Assembly: GCA_017535315.1 (NCBI GenBank)
Contig: JAFXUD010000019.1
Span: 1 to 49,441, forward strand
DNA from: Victivallales bacterium
Lineage (GTDB): Bacteria > Verrucomicrobiota > Lentisphaeria > Oligosphaerales > Oligosphaeraceae
Direction of reading: 5' to 3'
DNA: 49,441 nt
A program made the position numbers and the translations under genes. This document shows positions 23,125 through 32,025 of the stretch, piece after piece. Below the pieces are notes generated by a model that had not been told where the DNA came from, did not search any database, and worked only from the letters and a program-made list of their open reading frames with translations. Position 1 is the stretch's first letter. Every line of letters begins with the position of its first letter.

Positions 23125-24000
23125 TTACCCTCTGAAGAGGCGCTTGACGTTGTCAAGGCTGCGTTGTGCGGCGAAGACGCTTTCCTCGCGCCCTTCGAAC
23201 TCGATGCTGATGCAGCCGTCGAAGCCCTGGGCCTTGATGAGGTTGGCGATGGAGCGCAGGTCGATGTCGCCGTAACCCGTGATGGAGCCCTTGACGTAGT
23301 GACCGTGGCTGGTCTTGCTCCAGTTTTCGGGATCTGGCACCCACTCGCGGAGGTAGTTGTCCTTGAAATGGAACATCACGACGATGTCCGCATTGTCAAT
23401 CACATTGCAGAAAGGTTTCTCATCCACGCCGCAGACGTTGCCGACATCGATGACCAGGCGGAAGTTGGGGCGGTTGACGCCTTTGATGAGGCGGCGGACG
23501 CGTTCCTTGCCCTGGAAAAGCTTGCCGTGGTTTTCAATGGCAGTGGTGATGCCATATTTTGCTGCATAGTCAGCGACTTCACCGCAGGCTTCTATGGCGA
23601 TGGGGAGGTCTTTGTCAAACTGTTCGAGGGTTGATTTTTCGACGGGGCGGCTGCCTGCGTCATGGCGCACGAGTGGAACACCAAGTTGTGCGGCAATATC
23701 AACGTGGCTTTTGACGCGTGCGATTTCAGCTTTGATTTGTTCTGCATTTCTATCGGTGCCGTCTGGATTGGTAAGGAAATTGGCACTGAAAGTGTAGCTG
23801 CATAGTGGGATGTTGGCGTCCTTGGCGGCCTGGACGACCTTGCCAGGCATATCCTTCTCAACGGTGAAGTCGCAGCCAAGGGGCACGATTTCGCAGCACT
23901 CGCCTCCCATGGAGGCAATCTTTGTTACGAGGCCAGGAAAGTCGAATTCGCCTTTGCGGTAGGCTCCAGCCAGACTGTAGGTACTCAAGCCGATTTTCAT
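23125..24000 (-). CDS. Sugar phosphate isomerase/epimerase-type TIM barrel, 291 aa
   Basis: Full-length xylose-isomerase-like barrel starting KIGLSTYSLAGAYRKGEFDF. The metal-ligand strands are TAIENHGKL, LVIDVGNVCG, VMFHFKDN and SIEFEGREE. Cytoplasmic, no signal peptide. Such enzymes act on keto-sugars, often in catabolic loci of gut bacteria. It is distinct from the shorter barrel at 21416 (little sequence identity outside the metal site), so the two probably do different steps. The minus-strand RBS region reads TTAACCCAAAGGTGAAAC before the ATG at 24000. Confidence 0.86.
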   Translation of the reverse strand: MKIGLSTYSLAGAYRKGEFDFPGLVTKIASMGGECCEIVPLGCDFTVEKDMPGKVVQAAKDANIPLCSYTFSANFLTNPDGTDRNAEQIKAEIARVKSHVDIAAQLGVPLVRHDAGSRPVEKSTLEQFDKDLPIAIEACGEVADYAAKYGITTAIENHGKLFQGKERVRRLIKGVNRPNFRLVIDVGNVCGVDEKPFCNVIDNADIVVMFHFKDNYLREWVPDPENWSKTSHGHYVKGSITGYGDIDLRSIANLIKAQGFDGCISIEFEGREESVFAAQRSLDNVKRLFRG

Positions 24001-24035
24001 GTTTCACCTTTGGGTTAAGGAGTTGTTGGAATAAC

Positions 24036-24062
24036 AAAAAGGCGCAACCCGCAGGTTGCGCC
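24036..24062 (-). terminator. Rho-independent terminator of the sigma/anti-sigma operon
   Basis: On the minus strand the stem GGCGCAACC-TGCG-GGTTGCGCC (9 bp, tetraloop) is followed by TTTTTGTT. It lies 6 bases after the anti-sigma stop and 36 bases before the start of the next gene, so it isolates the two units. Confidence 0.88.
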
Positions 24063-24067
24063 GTCCT

Positions 24068-24655
24068 TTAATACTCGTTCAAATCTCGGTCAATCAGGTC
24101 ATTCAGTTCATTGAACTGGTAGTCGATTTGCGCACGGACATGCTCGATAGACTGGTCCATCTGGTTCATTGGCATCATATCCGAGAAATCGGAATCCACC
24201 TCGGAAGAGGCTGGAACAACGGAGACCTTCGAGCCATTTTCTACAACATCTGGCGATTTTCTCGCTCCTTGAAGGACGACTGTTTCAGCGACGGGGCCAA
24301 CGCTCTTTTCAAGCAACCGTTCCAGAGGAAGAAAATGCCCTGCAAGGAAGACAACGGAGGCGACGATGGAGACACGCCAAAGCATTGCTAGCGCCGTATG
24401 GCGTCTGGGTTGGGAGGCGCTTCCATAGCGCTCCTCGACCATCTGCTTCAGTTGCGCGAGGTTCTCCTTCGGAAGCCTGTGCTCCTCAAGGGAAGAACTG
24501 CTTTTGAGCAACTCCATGATGTGGAGGGAAGCTTGACATTCCTTGCAACCCGCTGCATGCTTGCGCCAGGCCTTGTCTGCCTCGCTTCCATCACCATCGC
24601 GAAGCGCTCTGAAGCGCATCCTTTCACAGGGTGATTTGAAGGTTTTGTAGGGCAT
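24068..24655 (-). CDS. Zinc-binding anti-sigma factor (ZAS type), membrane-anchored
   Basis: 195 residues. The HxxxCxxC zinc motif is H33-C37-C40 (KHAAGCKECQ) in the N-terminal anti-sigma domain, followed by a linker, one membrane helix at about 88-110 and an 85-residue outer domain ending in acidic, helical sequence (YQFNELNDLIDRDLNEY). It should hold the ECF sigma factor inactive at the membrane and release it on an envelope signal. ATG 24655 is 4 bases after the sigma stop. The same frame stays open farther upstream, but that part lies within the sigma gene and is not protein-like. Confidence 0.88.
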   Translation of the reverse strand: MPYKTFKSPCERMRFRALRDGDGSEADKAWRKHAAGCKECQASLHIMELLKSSSSLEEHRLPKENLAQLKQMVEERYGSASQPRRHTALAMLWRVSIVASVVFLAGHFLPLERLLEKSVGPVAETVVLQGARKSPDVVENGSKVSVVPASSEVDSDFSDMMPMNQMDQSIEHVRAQIDYQFNELNDLIDRDLNEY

Positions 24656-24659
24656 GTTT

Positions 24660-25313
24660 TTATTTTTCGAGATTGTTCCATTCGACGCGGAGCAGCTCCA
24701 GTGCGCGATGCATGCGCCAAAGGGCTGTCCCCTGCGGAATGGCGAGGATGACGGCGATGTCCTTGAAGGCGACATTGCCGAAGACGCGCAGCTTAACCAC
24801 TTCGCGGATCTCTGGCGGAAGCTTGTCAACCAGCTTGCGGATGATTTCGGCATCGTTGCTGTCCGTCAATGCCTGGAGGGGGGTGCCTTCCTCATGAGGT
24901 TCGGGCATCGTCTCCTCGCCTGTGATCTCGAATTTGCGTCTTCTGCGTTTGTCTATGGCCAGGTTCCGCGTGACCCTGAAGAGCCAGGGACCGAGGTTGT
25001 CGTAGAGGAGGACGGCTGGTGGCTTGTCAATCAGTTTGATGAAAACCTCCTGGCAGATGTCCTTTGCCAAATCCATGGAGTTGATGTAGCGTGCGGCATA
25101 CACCACGATGCGGTCGCTATAGCGCCTGAAGATGGCCTCGAAGGCTTTTGCGTCGCCCTCGCACATCCAGATTTTCAGTTGCTTGTCGCTCGCATCGGCA
25201 TAGCCTCTGCCGTGGAACTCCACAGCCTCGCGGAATCTCGTCTTTGTGGCAGTTGAGTTGACGATGATGCGGTCTGCATTCAACTCTCTGCCGCTCTCTA
25301 AGGTTGTGTCCAT
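24660..25313 (-). CDS. ECF-type RNA polymerase sigma factor
   Basis: 217 residues. Region 2 is at about 55-125 (FEAIFRRYSDRIVVYAARYI, DICQEVFIKL, WLFRVTRNLAIDKRRRR) and region 4 at about 160-215 (LPPEIREVVKLRVFGNVAFKDIA, GTALWRMHRALELLR). A 45-residue N-terminal extension precedes region 2. The cognate zinc anti-sigma factor follows 4 bases later. The ATG at 25313 has AGGAGAG 9 bases upstream. The regulon is unknown; an envelope stress or polysaccharide signal is a reasonable guess from the anti-sigma topology. Confidence 0.92.
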   Translation of the reverse strand: MDTTLESGRELNADRIIVNSTATKTRFREAVEFHGRGYADASDKQLKIWMCEGDAKAFEAIFRRYSDRIVVYAARYINSMDLAKDICQEVFIKLIDKPPAVLLYDNLGPWLFRVTRNLAIDKRRRRKFEITGEETMPEPHEEGTPLQALTDSNDAEIIRKLVDKLPPEIREVVKLRVFGNVAFKDIAVILAIPQGTALWRMHRALELLRVEWNNLEK

Positions 25314-25381
25314 TTTTTTGCTCTCCTGTCTTCTTCCCTGTTGAAAGCAAATGCTTTCCCCTTTGCAACCTACATAACGAA

Positions 25382-25411
25382 CGGCATCGTCCCTCTATTG
25401 GGGCGATGCCG
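25382..25411. terminator. Hairpin between ilvE and the sigma factor gene
   Basis: A 12-bp stem CGGCATCGTCCC / GGGGCGATGCCG with one G-T pair and a 6-base loop, 13 bases after the ilvE stop on the minus strand. There is no T-run, so termination is uncertain. Confidence 0.45.
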
Positions 25412-25424
25412 AATAATGAGCAGC

Positions 25425-26435
25425 CTAGATTTCGACGAGCCAACCGAATGGGTCGGGTTCGATGCCCCATTGGATGGCAGTGTAATGGTTGTAGAGGTTC
25501 TGGAGGATGGGACCGCATCCCTCGCGCGGTCCAACCTTGATGACCTGGTCGCCACGGACGATTTCATTCACGGGCGTGATGACGACGGCGGTGCCGCAGG
25601 CGGCGATTTCCTGGAAGGTGGGCAGTTCATCAAAGGGGATGGGGCGCACTTCAACCTTCATGCCCAGATGGGCAGCCAGCGTGCGGAGGCCATTGTTGGT
25701 GACGCTGGGCAGAACGGAGTTGGAGAGCGGCGTAACATACGCGCCCTTGGCGTCGATGCCCAGGAAGTTGGAGGTGCCGAACTCGTCGATATACTTGTGT
25801 TCGACGGGGTCGAGGTAGAGGTCAACGGGGAAGCCTTTGTCGTGGCAGATCTTGTGCGGAAGAAGGGCTGCGCCGTAGTTGCCACCCATCTTGACAGTGC
25901 CTGTGCCGTGCGGAGCCGCGCGATCGAAGTCATCCATCACCAAAGCGCGGACGGGCTGGAGGCCGCCTTTGTAGTAGGCGCCGACGGGCATCACCAGGAT
26001 GATGAAGGTGTATTCATCGGCCTCATTCACGCCAATCTGCGGGCCAGTGCCGATGAGCAGGGGACGGACATACATGGAGGCACCTGTGCCATACGGCGGA
26101 ACAAACTCGATGTTGGCCTTCATGACGCGACGGAGGGCATCCATGAAAAGCTCTTCAGGGACGGGGGCCATGCAGCTGCGCTGGGCGCTTCTGTTGAGGC
26201 GGCGTGCATTCTCCAGGGGGCGGAACGCCTGGATTTTCCCGTCTTTCGTCTTATAGACCTTCAGACCTTCAAAGGCATCCTGCCCATAGTGGAGGGCGGT
26301 GGCGGCCACGTGAATCTTCAGATAGGGTTCTTTTACCAGTTCGCCTGCGTCCCATGCGCCGTTGCGCCAGGTGTAGCGGATGTGGCAGTTCACATCCATG
26401 TAGGCAAATCCGAGCTTTGACCAGTCAATGTCCAT
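25425..26435 (-). CDS. ilvE: Branched-chain amino acid aminotransferase
   Basis: 336 residues, class IV PLP aminotransferase of the longer BCAT type. It interconverts Val, Leu and Ile with their 2-keto acids using glutamate. The PLP lysine is K182 in GTGTVKMGGNYGAA. Other signatures are ALHYGQDAFEGLK near the N-terminus, YVRPLLIGTGPQIGV, and DEFGTSNF, which corresponds to the E-x-GTSN motif. It is a single gene between the acyltransferase and the sigma factor. A weak -35/-10 pair (TTGAGT, 16 bases, TATATT on the minus strand near 26510-26537) lies upstream. Confidence 0.93.
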   Translation of the reverse strand: MDIDWSKLGFAYMDVNCHIRYTWRNGAWDAGELVKEPYLKIHVAATALHYGQDAFEGLKVYKTKDGKIQAFRPLENARRLNRSAQRSCMAPVPEELFMDALRRVMKANIEFVPPYGTGASMYVRPLLIGTGPQIGVNEADEYTFIILVMPVGAYYKGGLQPVRALVMDDFDRAAPHGTGTVKMGGNYGAALLPHKICHDKGFPVDLYLDPVEHKYIDEFGTSNFLGIDAKGAYVTPLSNSVLPSVTNNGLRTLAAHLGMKVEVRPIPFDELPTFQEIAACGTAVVITPVNEIVRGDQVIKVGPREGCGPILQNLYNHYTAIQWGIEPDPFGWLVEI

Positions 26436-26570
26436 TCTTTTTTCCCTTAGATGGTTATGGTTGAAATGTGGGGTGTGAAATCACACTCAGGTTTAGCATA
26501 AACAAAATATAAGTGCAATTGAAGAAAACTCAAGTTTTTTTGCGTAAAAAATGTCGGCGGGGGCTTTTTT

Positions 26571-26632
26571 CTACGAGCGACGGGGGGCGGAGCCCCCCGA
26601 ACCCCCTGTGACGGGCTGATGGGGGCACTGCT
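26571..26632. repeat. GC-rich dispersed repeat, copy 3 (inverted)
   Basis: CGACGGGGGGCGGAGCCCCC, then CGAACCCCCTGTG and GGGGGC: the reverse complement of the right half of the copy at 7044-7134. It lies in the 229-base gap between ilvE and the acyltransferase; the AT-rich remainder probably holds the ilvE promoter. Confidence 0.75.
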
Positions 26633-26664
26633 CCTGCCCCATGCGCGCTTTGCGTACACCAGGT

Positions 26665-27861
26665 TTAGCGCGGGATGAGGCCGAGGCCTGAACGGAAGCG
26701 GAAGCCGTTGAGGATTTCACGCTTGAGGATTTTCTGGAGGGAGGTTTTCTGGGGAACCTGGTCGAGCGGAAGGTCGGGGTTCCCGAAAACGCGTTCGCGG
26801 TGCTGCCAGTCATTAGCCTTGGGAGCAGGGAAGAGCTGGAAGAGGGACTGGAAACGCACGATGTTCGAGGTCGGAGGCAGGAAGCGGTTGAAGGAGGAAT
26901 CCAGCAGCCAGGAGCCGCATTGGAAGCCCTTGTAGGCAAAGCCTGGGAAGTATTTTGCGAAGAACTCGCGGCAGATGCGGAAAGAATCGCGCGTCAGTTC
27001 GTATTCCAGCGGGGCGCAGGCAGGGATGTGGACGTTGATCATCTTGTCCCCTTCCGTGAAGGCGACCTCCCAGTCGGCCAATGGCAGTGTGACAGGGGCG
27101 TATGCGAGGCGTCCGTTGGCTTGCGCCTGGTAGCCCGTGACGGAGGTGTCGGTGACCACGAAGGTGGTGGTGAAGTCGGCTTTCTGGTCTGACTGCGCGA
27201 AATATCCCTCGTCGGCGACGGGCATGTCGGGTGGCGCGAGAATGGCAAGCTCCCCGTTTTTCTTGTTGCAGTAGAAGGAGAAGCCATGGGAGCGGAAGGC
27301 TCCGAACTGGAACTCCAGCCTGCCGAGTCTGAAAAGGGTCGGGACGGTGTGCTGAAGCACCCAGGCGGCATGGTCGCATCCCCAGACACCGTGCTTGACA
27401 AAGTAGTCCTCGGCCCAGATGTCCAGTGCAAGTGCGGAATCGCTGAGCACGCTCATTGGGATGGCGCGTTCAGTGTAGTAAGCCTTGATGCGGGGCAGGG
27501 CGGCCATGGCGATGATGCCCGAAAAGAAGGTGCATCCAAGGGGTGCGTTGGCCTTCGGGTCATGAGAATATGGTGAGACCTCGCCGCGTTCCTCTGCCGT
27601 TGCAAGGTGGGCGAGCCAGTGGCAGTGCCAGGCCAGCCGCGAGAGCGGTTCGTTTTCACGGATTTGTCGTCCGCTGGCGAAAAGCGCGGGGCGTGCTTCC
27701 TGGCGCAAGCGTGAAATCTCCGCAACTTCTCGCAGAAAATCCTCCTGTACGAAGAAGACGCCCTCCTTGGGAAAGGAGGCCTGGGAGAGCTCCCAGTTGC
27801 GGGACCAGTTTTCCTGCGCCTCCAAGGGCAGGCCGAGTTGAGTAAGTGGTTCAGGTATCAT
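26665..27861 (-). CDS. Acyltransferase domain protein (NAT_N plus GNAT-like C-terminal, DUF5596 type)
   Basis: 398 residues, no signal peptide. An N-terminal helical domain is followed by a GNAT-like half with the recurring motifs LFRLGRLEFQFG, INVHIPACAPLEYE, REFFAKYFPGF and CGSWLLDSSFNRFLP. I recognise the family as one often placed beside glycosidases in gut bacteria; its substrate is unknown. The ATG at 27861 overlaps the stop of the preceding secreted glycosidase-like gene (ATGA), so translation is coupled; a longer open frame to 27924 only reads into that gene. A role in acylating or de-acylating the imported sugar is an inference. Confidence 0.8.
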   Translation of the reverse strand: MIPEPLTQLGLPLEAQENWSRNWELSQASFPKEGVFFVQEDFLREVAEISRLRQEARPALFASGRQIRENEPLSRLAWHCHWLAHLATAEERGEVSPYSHDPKANAPLGCTFFSGIIAMAALPRIKAYYTERAIPMSVLSDSALALDIWAEDYFVKHGVWGCDHAAWVLQHTVPTLFRLGRLEFQFGAFRSHGFSFYCNKKNGELAILAPPDMPVADEGYFAQSDQKADFTTTFVVTDTSVTGYQAQANGRLAYAPVTLPLADWEVAFTEGDKMINVHIPACAPLEYELTRDSFRICREFFAKYFPGFAYKGFQCGSWLLDSSFNRFLPPTSNIVRFQSLFQLFPAPKANDWQHRERVFGNPDLPLDQVPQKTSLQKILKREILNGFRFRSGLGLIPR

Positions 27862-30800
27862 TTCAGTGTGAAATTCTGTGTGGAGGTTTTGCCTGAGGCC
27901 AGTTCGGTGACCTTGACGGTCCATAGACCTGGTTCGGGAGTGGTTTCAAGAGTGTAGTCGAAGTGTCCATCAACGGCGCAGGCGGCTCCAGAGCCGTCCA
28001 GCACCTTTCCGCTAGGCGAGGTAAAGGTGATGTCGATGGGGATGAGGGCCTGGACGGGCTTTGCAAAGAAGGCGTCGTTCAGAATGTCAATGGCAAGCGT
28101 GACCTGTGCGGGAGCTTTGCCTCCCTGGGTGACCTTGCATTTGACCGAGCCGATTTTTTGGTCCAGAACCAGCAGAAGGCGTCCCTCAGCTGGGGCAAAG
28201 GACTGTTGGAGGGTGAGGTTGCTTTGGGCAAGGCTGAAGGGTATCTCCTCGTGCTGCACCAGATCATAGACCCCTTTGACGTTTTTGCGTTTCAGGGTGA
28301 CGGAACCGCTGTTGGGGAGTCCCTTCTCCATCGTCAGCTTCCATGGACCGAGATAGTCTCCAAATGTGCGCTTGTCGTTGATGAGGAAGAGATAGTCTGC
28401 GTTCTTGTAGGTGCGGACACGGGTGATGATGTCCTGATTGCTTGCATCGGAGTATGGCTCATAGCAGCCCTTGAGTTTGCTGCGGATGGTGGAGGCGACG
28501 GCCTGGAGCTCTGCCTTTCCCTTGTCCGCCTGGGGGGGCCTGTTGACGCTGGTGATGAGCAGGTCGGGCATGATGGCGGGCGTCAGGAACTCGTCTGCAA
28601 TGATGATGCCACCGTTGTTCTGGAACTCGATGATTTTCTTGTAGGCTGCTTCGGAAAGCACATCGCAGTGGAACATGCAGAGCACTTTGATGCCACCAAG
28701 GCCGTCCCGCTGGATTTTCTCCTCGTAGATGACGCTTGGGCTAAGGTTGGCCCACTGGAGCATCAGGTGTGCGTCATAGAGCCAGCTGGACCAGCCCCAG
28801 GTGCCACGTCCCGCGAAGACGGAGGAGGCGAAGCTGTGGAGGATGGCCACTTCGGGCTTGCGCTCGGGAATGCGCTTCAGCGTGGGGCCCAGGGGCCAGA
28901 CGATGCTCTTATGCAGCTCCGCCATACGCTCCTTGGTCTGCTCGTTGGTGGTCACATAGCCCTTGTTGCCAGGCTTGCCCCAGAGAGAGCCAGAGCCATG
29001 GTACATGATGCCCTTCACGTCGCGTGAAATCATCGACCAGAGGGCGATGGAGGCGGAATCGGGCGGGATGGTGATGAATGGGCCTTCGGGGGAATCCTTC
29101 ACCCAATCAGGCTCGTTTTCAGGATGCTTGCCGATGGGGGCGGTCGCGCTGCGGTAGCAGATGATCTGCGTCATCGTCATGACCTTCTGGCCAGGGGTGC
29201 CTTCCGCCATGGCAAAGAGTTCGTCGGTGGTGGCGGCAGGGCGGATGGGGTCGGGATAGGCGTAGGTCCAGTGGCTGAGGTAATCGACGGTACCGCCGCT
29301 GCCCCAGACAGGCGGGACGCGGACAGCTGGGTCGAAGAAGCTCCAGAAGGGGCGGTGAATATGTTTGTGGTATTGCTCGCTGACCTTGGAGTGGACCACG
29401 TTCCAGCCGTCGCCGTTTTTCCAGAACCAGCGGTAGTAGGTGAGGATGGGGTTGTCATCAGGTACAATTCTTGAGAAGGGGAAACCAGGGATTTTGTCAT
29501 AGTTGACGCCGCCCTTGGAGACGACCTCTTTGGGGATTGGATAGCCTGCGAACTTTTCAAACTCTTTGGGCTCGAACTTGCCGAAGGAGGGCATGGTGCT
29601 GTCGCGCACTTCGGAGTTGATGAGCAAGGCGTCGCAGGCGGGATGGTTAGAGATGATGTCGGCGGTTTTGGCTGCGACGTCGCTGATGATTTTCTGGTAT
29701 TCGGGGTTGGAGGCCTCGATGTTCTTGACGACGGGCGTGCCATCCTTCTTGAAGCGCGGGAACTGCTCGATGAGCTTCTTGTCATGCGCGAGGGTGAAGT
29801 AGTCGGCGTGGCGGAAGTCGTTGATGAGATAGTTGTCAAGTTCGCTGTTGATGCGGGTGATGGTGGACTCAAGGTCTTGGGTGTAGAGGACGTCGCGCCC
29901 ATAGCCGCCCAGGTTGTGCGTAAATCCCGTGCGCTTCATGTTCTCAATTTTGTCGGAGCCCCACATGAGGATGGGGTAGGTGTCTGGCGGATTCAATGGG
30001 CAGATGCTGGTCTCCATCTTGATGGAGTCGCTCACCATGCCCTTTTCGTTCTTGCCTGTGGCGGTGACGGAAATGGGGTAGGTGCCAATCATGCGTGAGG
30101 TGTCGAACGGAATGCTGACGATGTGTGACGCGCCTGGTTCGAGGGTGCCGATTTCCTTGCCTGTGGGCTGATATTTATCCATGGCAGGCTTTTCCGCATC
30201 ACCAGCGAACTGGCAGTTGATGACGATGTCGCGCAGGGGGGATTCGCCGCAGTTCTTGAGCTTGTATTCAAGGAAGGCATTCTTCTCGGTGCGGAGGAAG
30301 GCAACGCGACCATAGGAGAGAAGCATGAGGGTTTGCGGCGGGAAGCTGAAGAGCTTCAGGCTCTTGATTTGGCCGTTGAAGCGGTTGTGCGTGGAGCTGA
30401 AGCGGTCGCCGATGATGGCGGTGCGGACGGCGGGGGCGACGGAATTGCCCTTGAAGAAGGCGGTGCCTTGCACTACGCCGTCAAGCAGGAAGAGGATGCG
30501 CCCGCCGCCATTGAACTCGAAGGTGAAGGTGTGTGTTTCGCCAGGCACAAGCGTGAAGGACTTGGAACGGACGGCGATGCTGTGGTCTTGGAAGCCCATG
30601 AAGCACTGCATGTAGAAGGTGTTCGGGGTGTTGGGGCCGTTGCGGATCAGGGCAAATGCGTAACCCGTATCGGCATCCTTTCGCGTGTCGCCGACGCCAA
30701 GAAGGTACTTGTTGTCGAACATCATGTAGGTGCTGCAGTCCGTCACCTCGGCATTGACGCGTGCGACGACCTCCATCCTGAAGCCGCCAGCAGGGGTAAG

Positions 30801-31046
30801 TTCCTTGAAAATCTGCTTGGGGTGAACGCAGTAGCCTTCGGGCTTGTCCGCAAAGCCAGGTGCGGGGGTGAGCCAGCCATCGACGATTTTCGTCTCGCCT
30901 CTGAGTACGCCGCCCGCATAGCTGCCGTCTTTGGCGGAGTCCGTTTTCACGGAGAAATCCCATTCCGCGACCAGGTTTTCGCCAGGCACGGCGAAGGCCA
31001 GCGTGCAGATCGTTAGTACATAAACCAGATATCTAAGGGTTTTCAT
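27858..31046 (-). CDS. Large secreted glycosidase-like protein with LamG-type N-terminal domain
   Basis: 1062 residues with a signal peptide (1-19, ending AFA). Domains by eye: a concanavalin/LamG-like jelly roll (about 26-240, NLVAEWDFS to GQIKSLKLFSF), a CARDB-like Ig domain (about 250-345), and a TIM-barrel-like catalytic region (about 355-740) with conserved-looking acids in DALLINSEVRD. A Rossmann-like domain (about 750-880, IKVLCMFHCDVL...NNGGIIIADEF) resembles the GH42 trimerisation domain, and beta-rich C-terminal domains follow. This layout fits a retaining glycosidase of the GH42-like clan, but no family can be assigned with certainty. CGGAGGC precedes the ATG. It is a core member of the polysaccharide locus. 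Confidence 0.75.
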   Translation of the reverse strand: MKTLRYLVYVLTICTLAFAVPGENLVAEWDFSVKTDSAKDGSYAGGVLRGETKIVDGWLTPAPGFADKPEGYCVHPKQIFKELTPAGGFRMEVVARVNAEVTDCSTYMMFDNKYLLGVGDTRKDADTGYAFALIRNGPNTPNTFYMQCFMGFQDHSIAVRSKSFTLVPGETHTFTFEFNGGGRILFLLDGVVQGTAFFKGNSVAPAVRTAIIGDRFSSTHNRFNGQIKSLKLFSFPPQTLMLLSYGRVAFLRTEKNAFLEYKLKNCGESPLRDIVINCQFAGDAEKPAMDKYQPTGKEIGTLEPGASHIVSIPFDTSRMIGTYPISVTATGKNEKGMVSDSIKMETSICPLNPPDTYPILMWGSDKIENMKRTGFTHNLGGYGRDVLYTQDLESTITRINSELDNYLINDFRHADYFTLAHDKKLIEQFPRFKKDGTPVVKNIEASNPEYQKIISDVAAKTADIISNHPACDALLINSEVRDSTMPSFGKFEPKEFEKFAGYPIPKEVVSKGGVNYDKIPGFPFSRIVPDDNPILTYYRWFWKNGDGWNVVHSKVSEQYHKHIHRPFWSFFDPAVRVPPVWGSGGTVDYLSHWTYAYPDPIRPAATTDELFAMAEGTPGQKVMTMTQIICYRSATAPIGKHPENEPDWVKDSPEGPFITIPPDSASIALWSMISRDVKGIMYHGSGSLWGKPGNKGYVTTNEQTKERMAELHKSIVWPLGPTLKRIPERKPEVAILHSFASSVFAGRGTWGWSSWLYDAHLMLQWANLSPSVIYEEKIQRDGLGGIKVLCMFHCDVLSEAAYKKIIEFQNNGGIIIADEFLTPAIMPDLLITSVNRPPQADKGKAELQAVASTIRSKLKGCYEPYSDASNQDIITRVRTYKNADYLFLINDKRTFGDYLGPWKLTMEKGLPNSGSVTLKRKNVKGVYDLVQHEEIPFSLAQSNLTLQQSFAPAEGRLLLVLDQKIGSVKCKVTQGGKAPAQVTLAIDILNDAFFAKPVQALIPIDITFTSPSGKVLDGSGAACAVDGHFDYTLETTPEPGLWTVKVTELASGKTSTQNFTLK

Positions 31047-31061
31047 GGTTTGCCTCCGTGG

Positions 31062-31964
31062 TTATTTGAGGATGTGGAGTTCAATGGGTTTCCAGATGCC
31101 GCCCGCGGCAGCGCTGTCGTGGACGCGGATGACGAGCAGGTTCTCCTCGCCCCATTTGATTTCCTCGCCGATGTTCATGAAGAACGGGATGTCCCAGCCG
31201 CTTGGGCCGATGTCGTGCTGTCCAACGTAGGTTTCGTTCAGCCATATCCACGCGATTTCATCCACGCCCTGGAAGTAAAGTTCCGCGCCAACGACCCCCT
31301 TTGCCTTTTCGGGTGCCTTGAATCGGATTCTGTACCATGCAATACCGTCGTATGTGCCGATGCACTGCTGCTCCCAGGCCCCGATTTTGATTTTCTGCCA
31401 TCCCTTCTCGTCCAGCTCTTTCTTGAAATAGCCTTTTTCGTGGCCGTTTTCAATGACATCCTTGATGATGAGCCAATTGTCGTCGGGGATGGTGATCTTC
31501 TCGGCTGTGGTGACCTCATGGTCGTAGGTCGGGTTGTCCTTGAGGCGGACATTGTTCTTGGTCAGCGTGAAGCTGGTGAGGAGCCGTCTGGCATCCCGCT
31601 TCATCTCATCGCTTTTCGCGTTTTCCGCAACATATTTTGCCACCTCGTTGCGTTTGGCAGTGTCGGAGATGTTCTTGATGCAGGCGATGATGAGCAGTTG
31701 GATGCCCTTGTCGGGGTCTGTCGCCATCTGCTTGAGCGTCTCTGCCGCATCAATGCCTTTTGCCGCATAGAGTTCATAGAGAGCCTTTTTGCGTATAACA
31801 GGATCCTCGTTCTTGAGGCCTTCCTGGATGGCTGCCTCCCGCGTAGCGGGATTGTTCAGTTGTTTTCTGTACTCGATGCGTTTCTGGATTTCCGATGACT
31901 GCGCTGGTGCCATGGCGCATATTCCGAACAATGCACATAGAATGAGAAGGGTGATGTTTTTCAT
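31062..31964 (-). CDS. Secreted HEAT-repeat plus galactose-binding (GH2-type jelly roll) protein
   Basis: 300 residues. Signal peptide at 1-22 (ending MAPAQ). About 30-120 are helical, HEAT-like repeats (EDPVIRKKALYELYAAKG). Residues 150-300 form the sugar-binding jelly roll typical of GH2 N-termini (AWYRIRFKAPEKAKG, LYFQGVDEIAWIWLNETYVG, ENLLVIRVHDSAAAGGIWKP), with no catalytic barrel. It is a probable carbohydrate-binding accessory protein that works with the adjacent glycosidase. ATG 31964 follows CCAAGGAGTCCCC; the frame upstream of it is not protein-like. Confidence 0.8.
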   Translation of the reverse strand: MKNITLLILCALFGICAMAPAQSSEIQKRIEYRKQLNNPATREAAIQEGLKNEDPVIRKKALYELYAAKGIDAAETLKQMATDPDKGIQLLIIACIKNISDTAKRNEVAKYVAENAKSDEMKRDARRLLTSFTLTKNNVRLKDNPTYDHEVTTAEKITIPDDNWLIIKDVIENGHEKGYFKKELDEKGWQKIKIGAWEQQCIGTYDGIAWYRIRFKAPEKAKGVVGAELYFQGVDEIAWIWLNETYVGQHDIGPSGWDIPFFMNIGEEIKWGEENLLVIRVHDSAAAGGIWKPIELHILK

Positions 31965-31992
31965 GGGGACTCCTTGGGGTGTATGTGGTTTC

Positions 31993-32023
31993 CCCGCGCT
32001 AAAAAGCGCGGCGCACAGGACAG
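31993..32023. repeat. Short hairpin followed by a GCACAGGACAGG tail
   Basis: CCGCGCT-AAAA-AGCGCGG, then CGCACAGGACAGG. It lies between the M14 peptidase stop and the next gene start. It resembles both ends of the element at 22967-23118. Confidence 0.5.
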
Positions 32024-32025
32024 GC

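Noticed and set aside
25341-26420. Open frame of 359 codons opposite ilvE
   Set aside because: The minus strand encodes a clear branched-chain aminotransferase; no support for the plus frame.
26484-26497. GTGTGAAATCACAC as a CRP-type site before ilvE
   Set aside because: The spacing between TGTGA and TCACA is 2 bases, not 6; I keep it only as an unexplained short inverted repeat.
27963-29027. Open frame of 354 codons opposite the large secreted protein
   Set aside because: No motif, no start signal, lies wholly within a well-supported gene.
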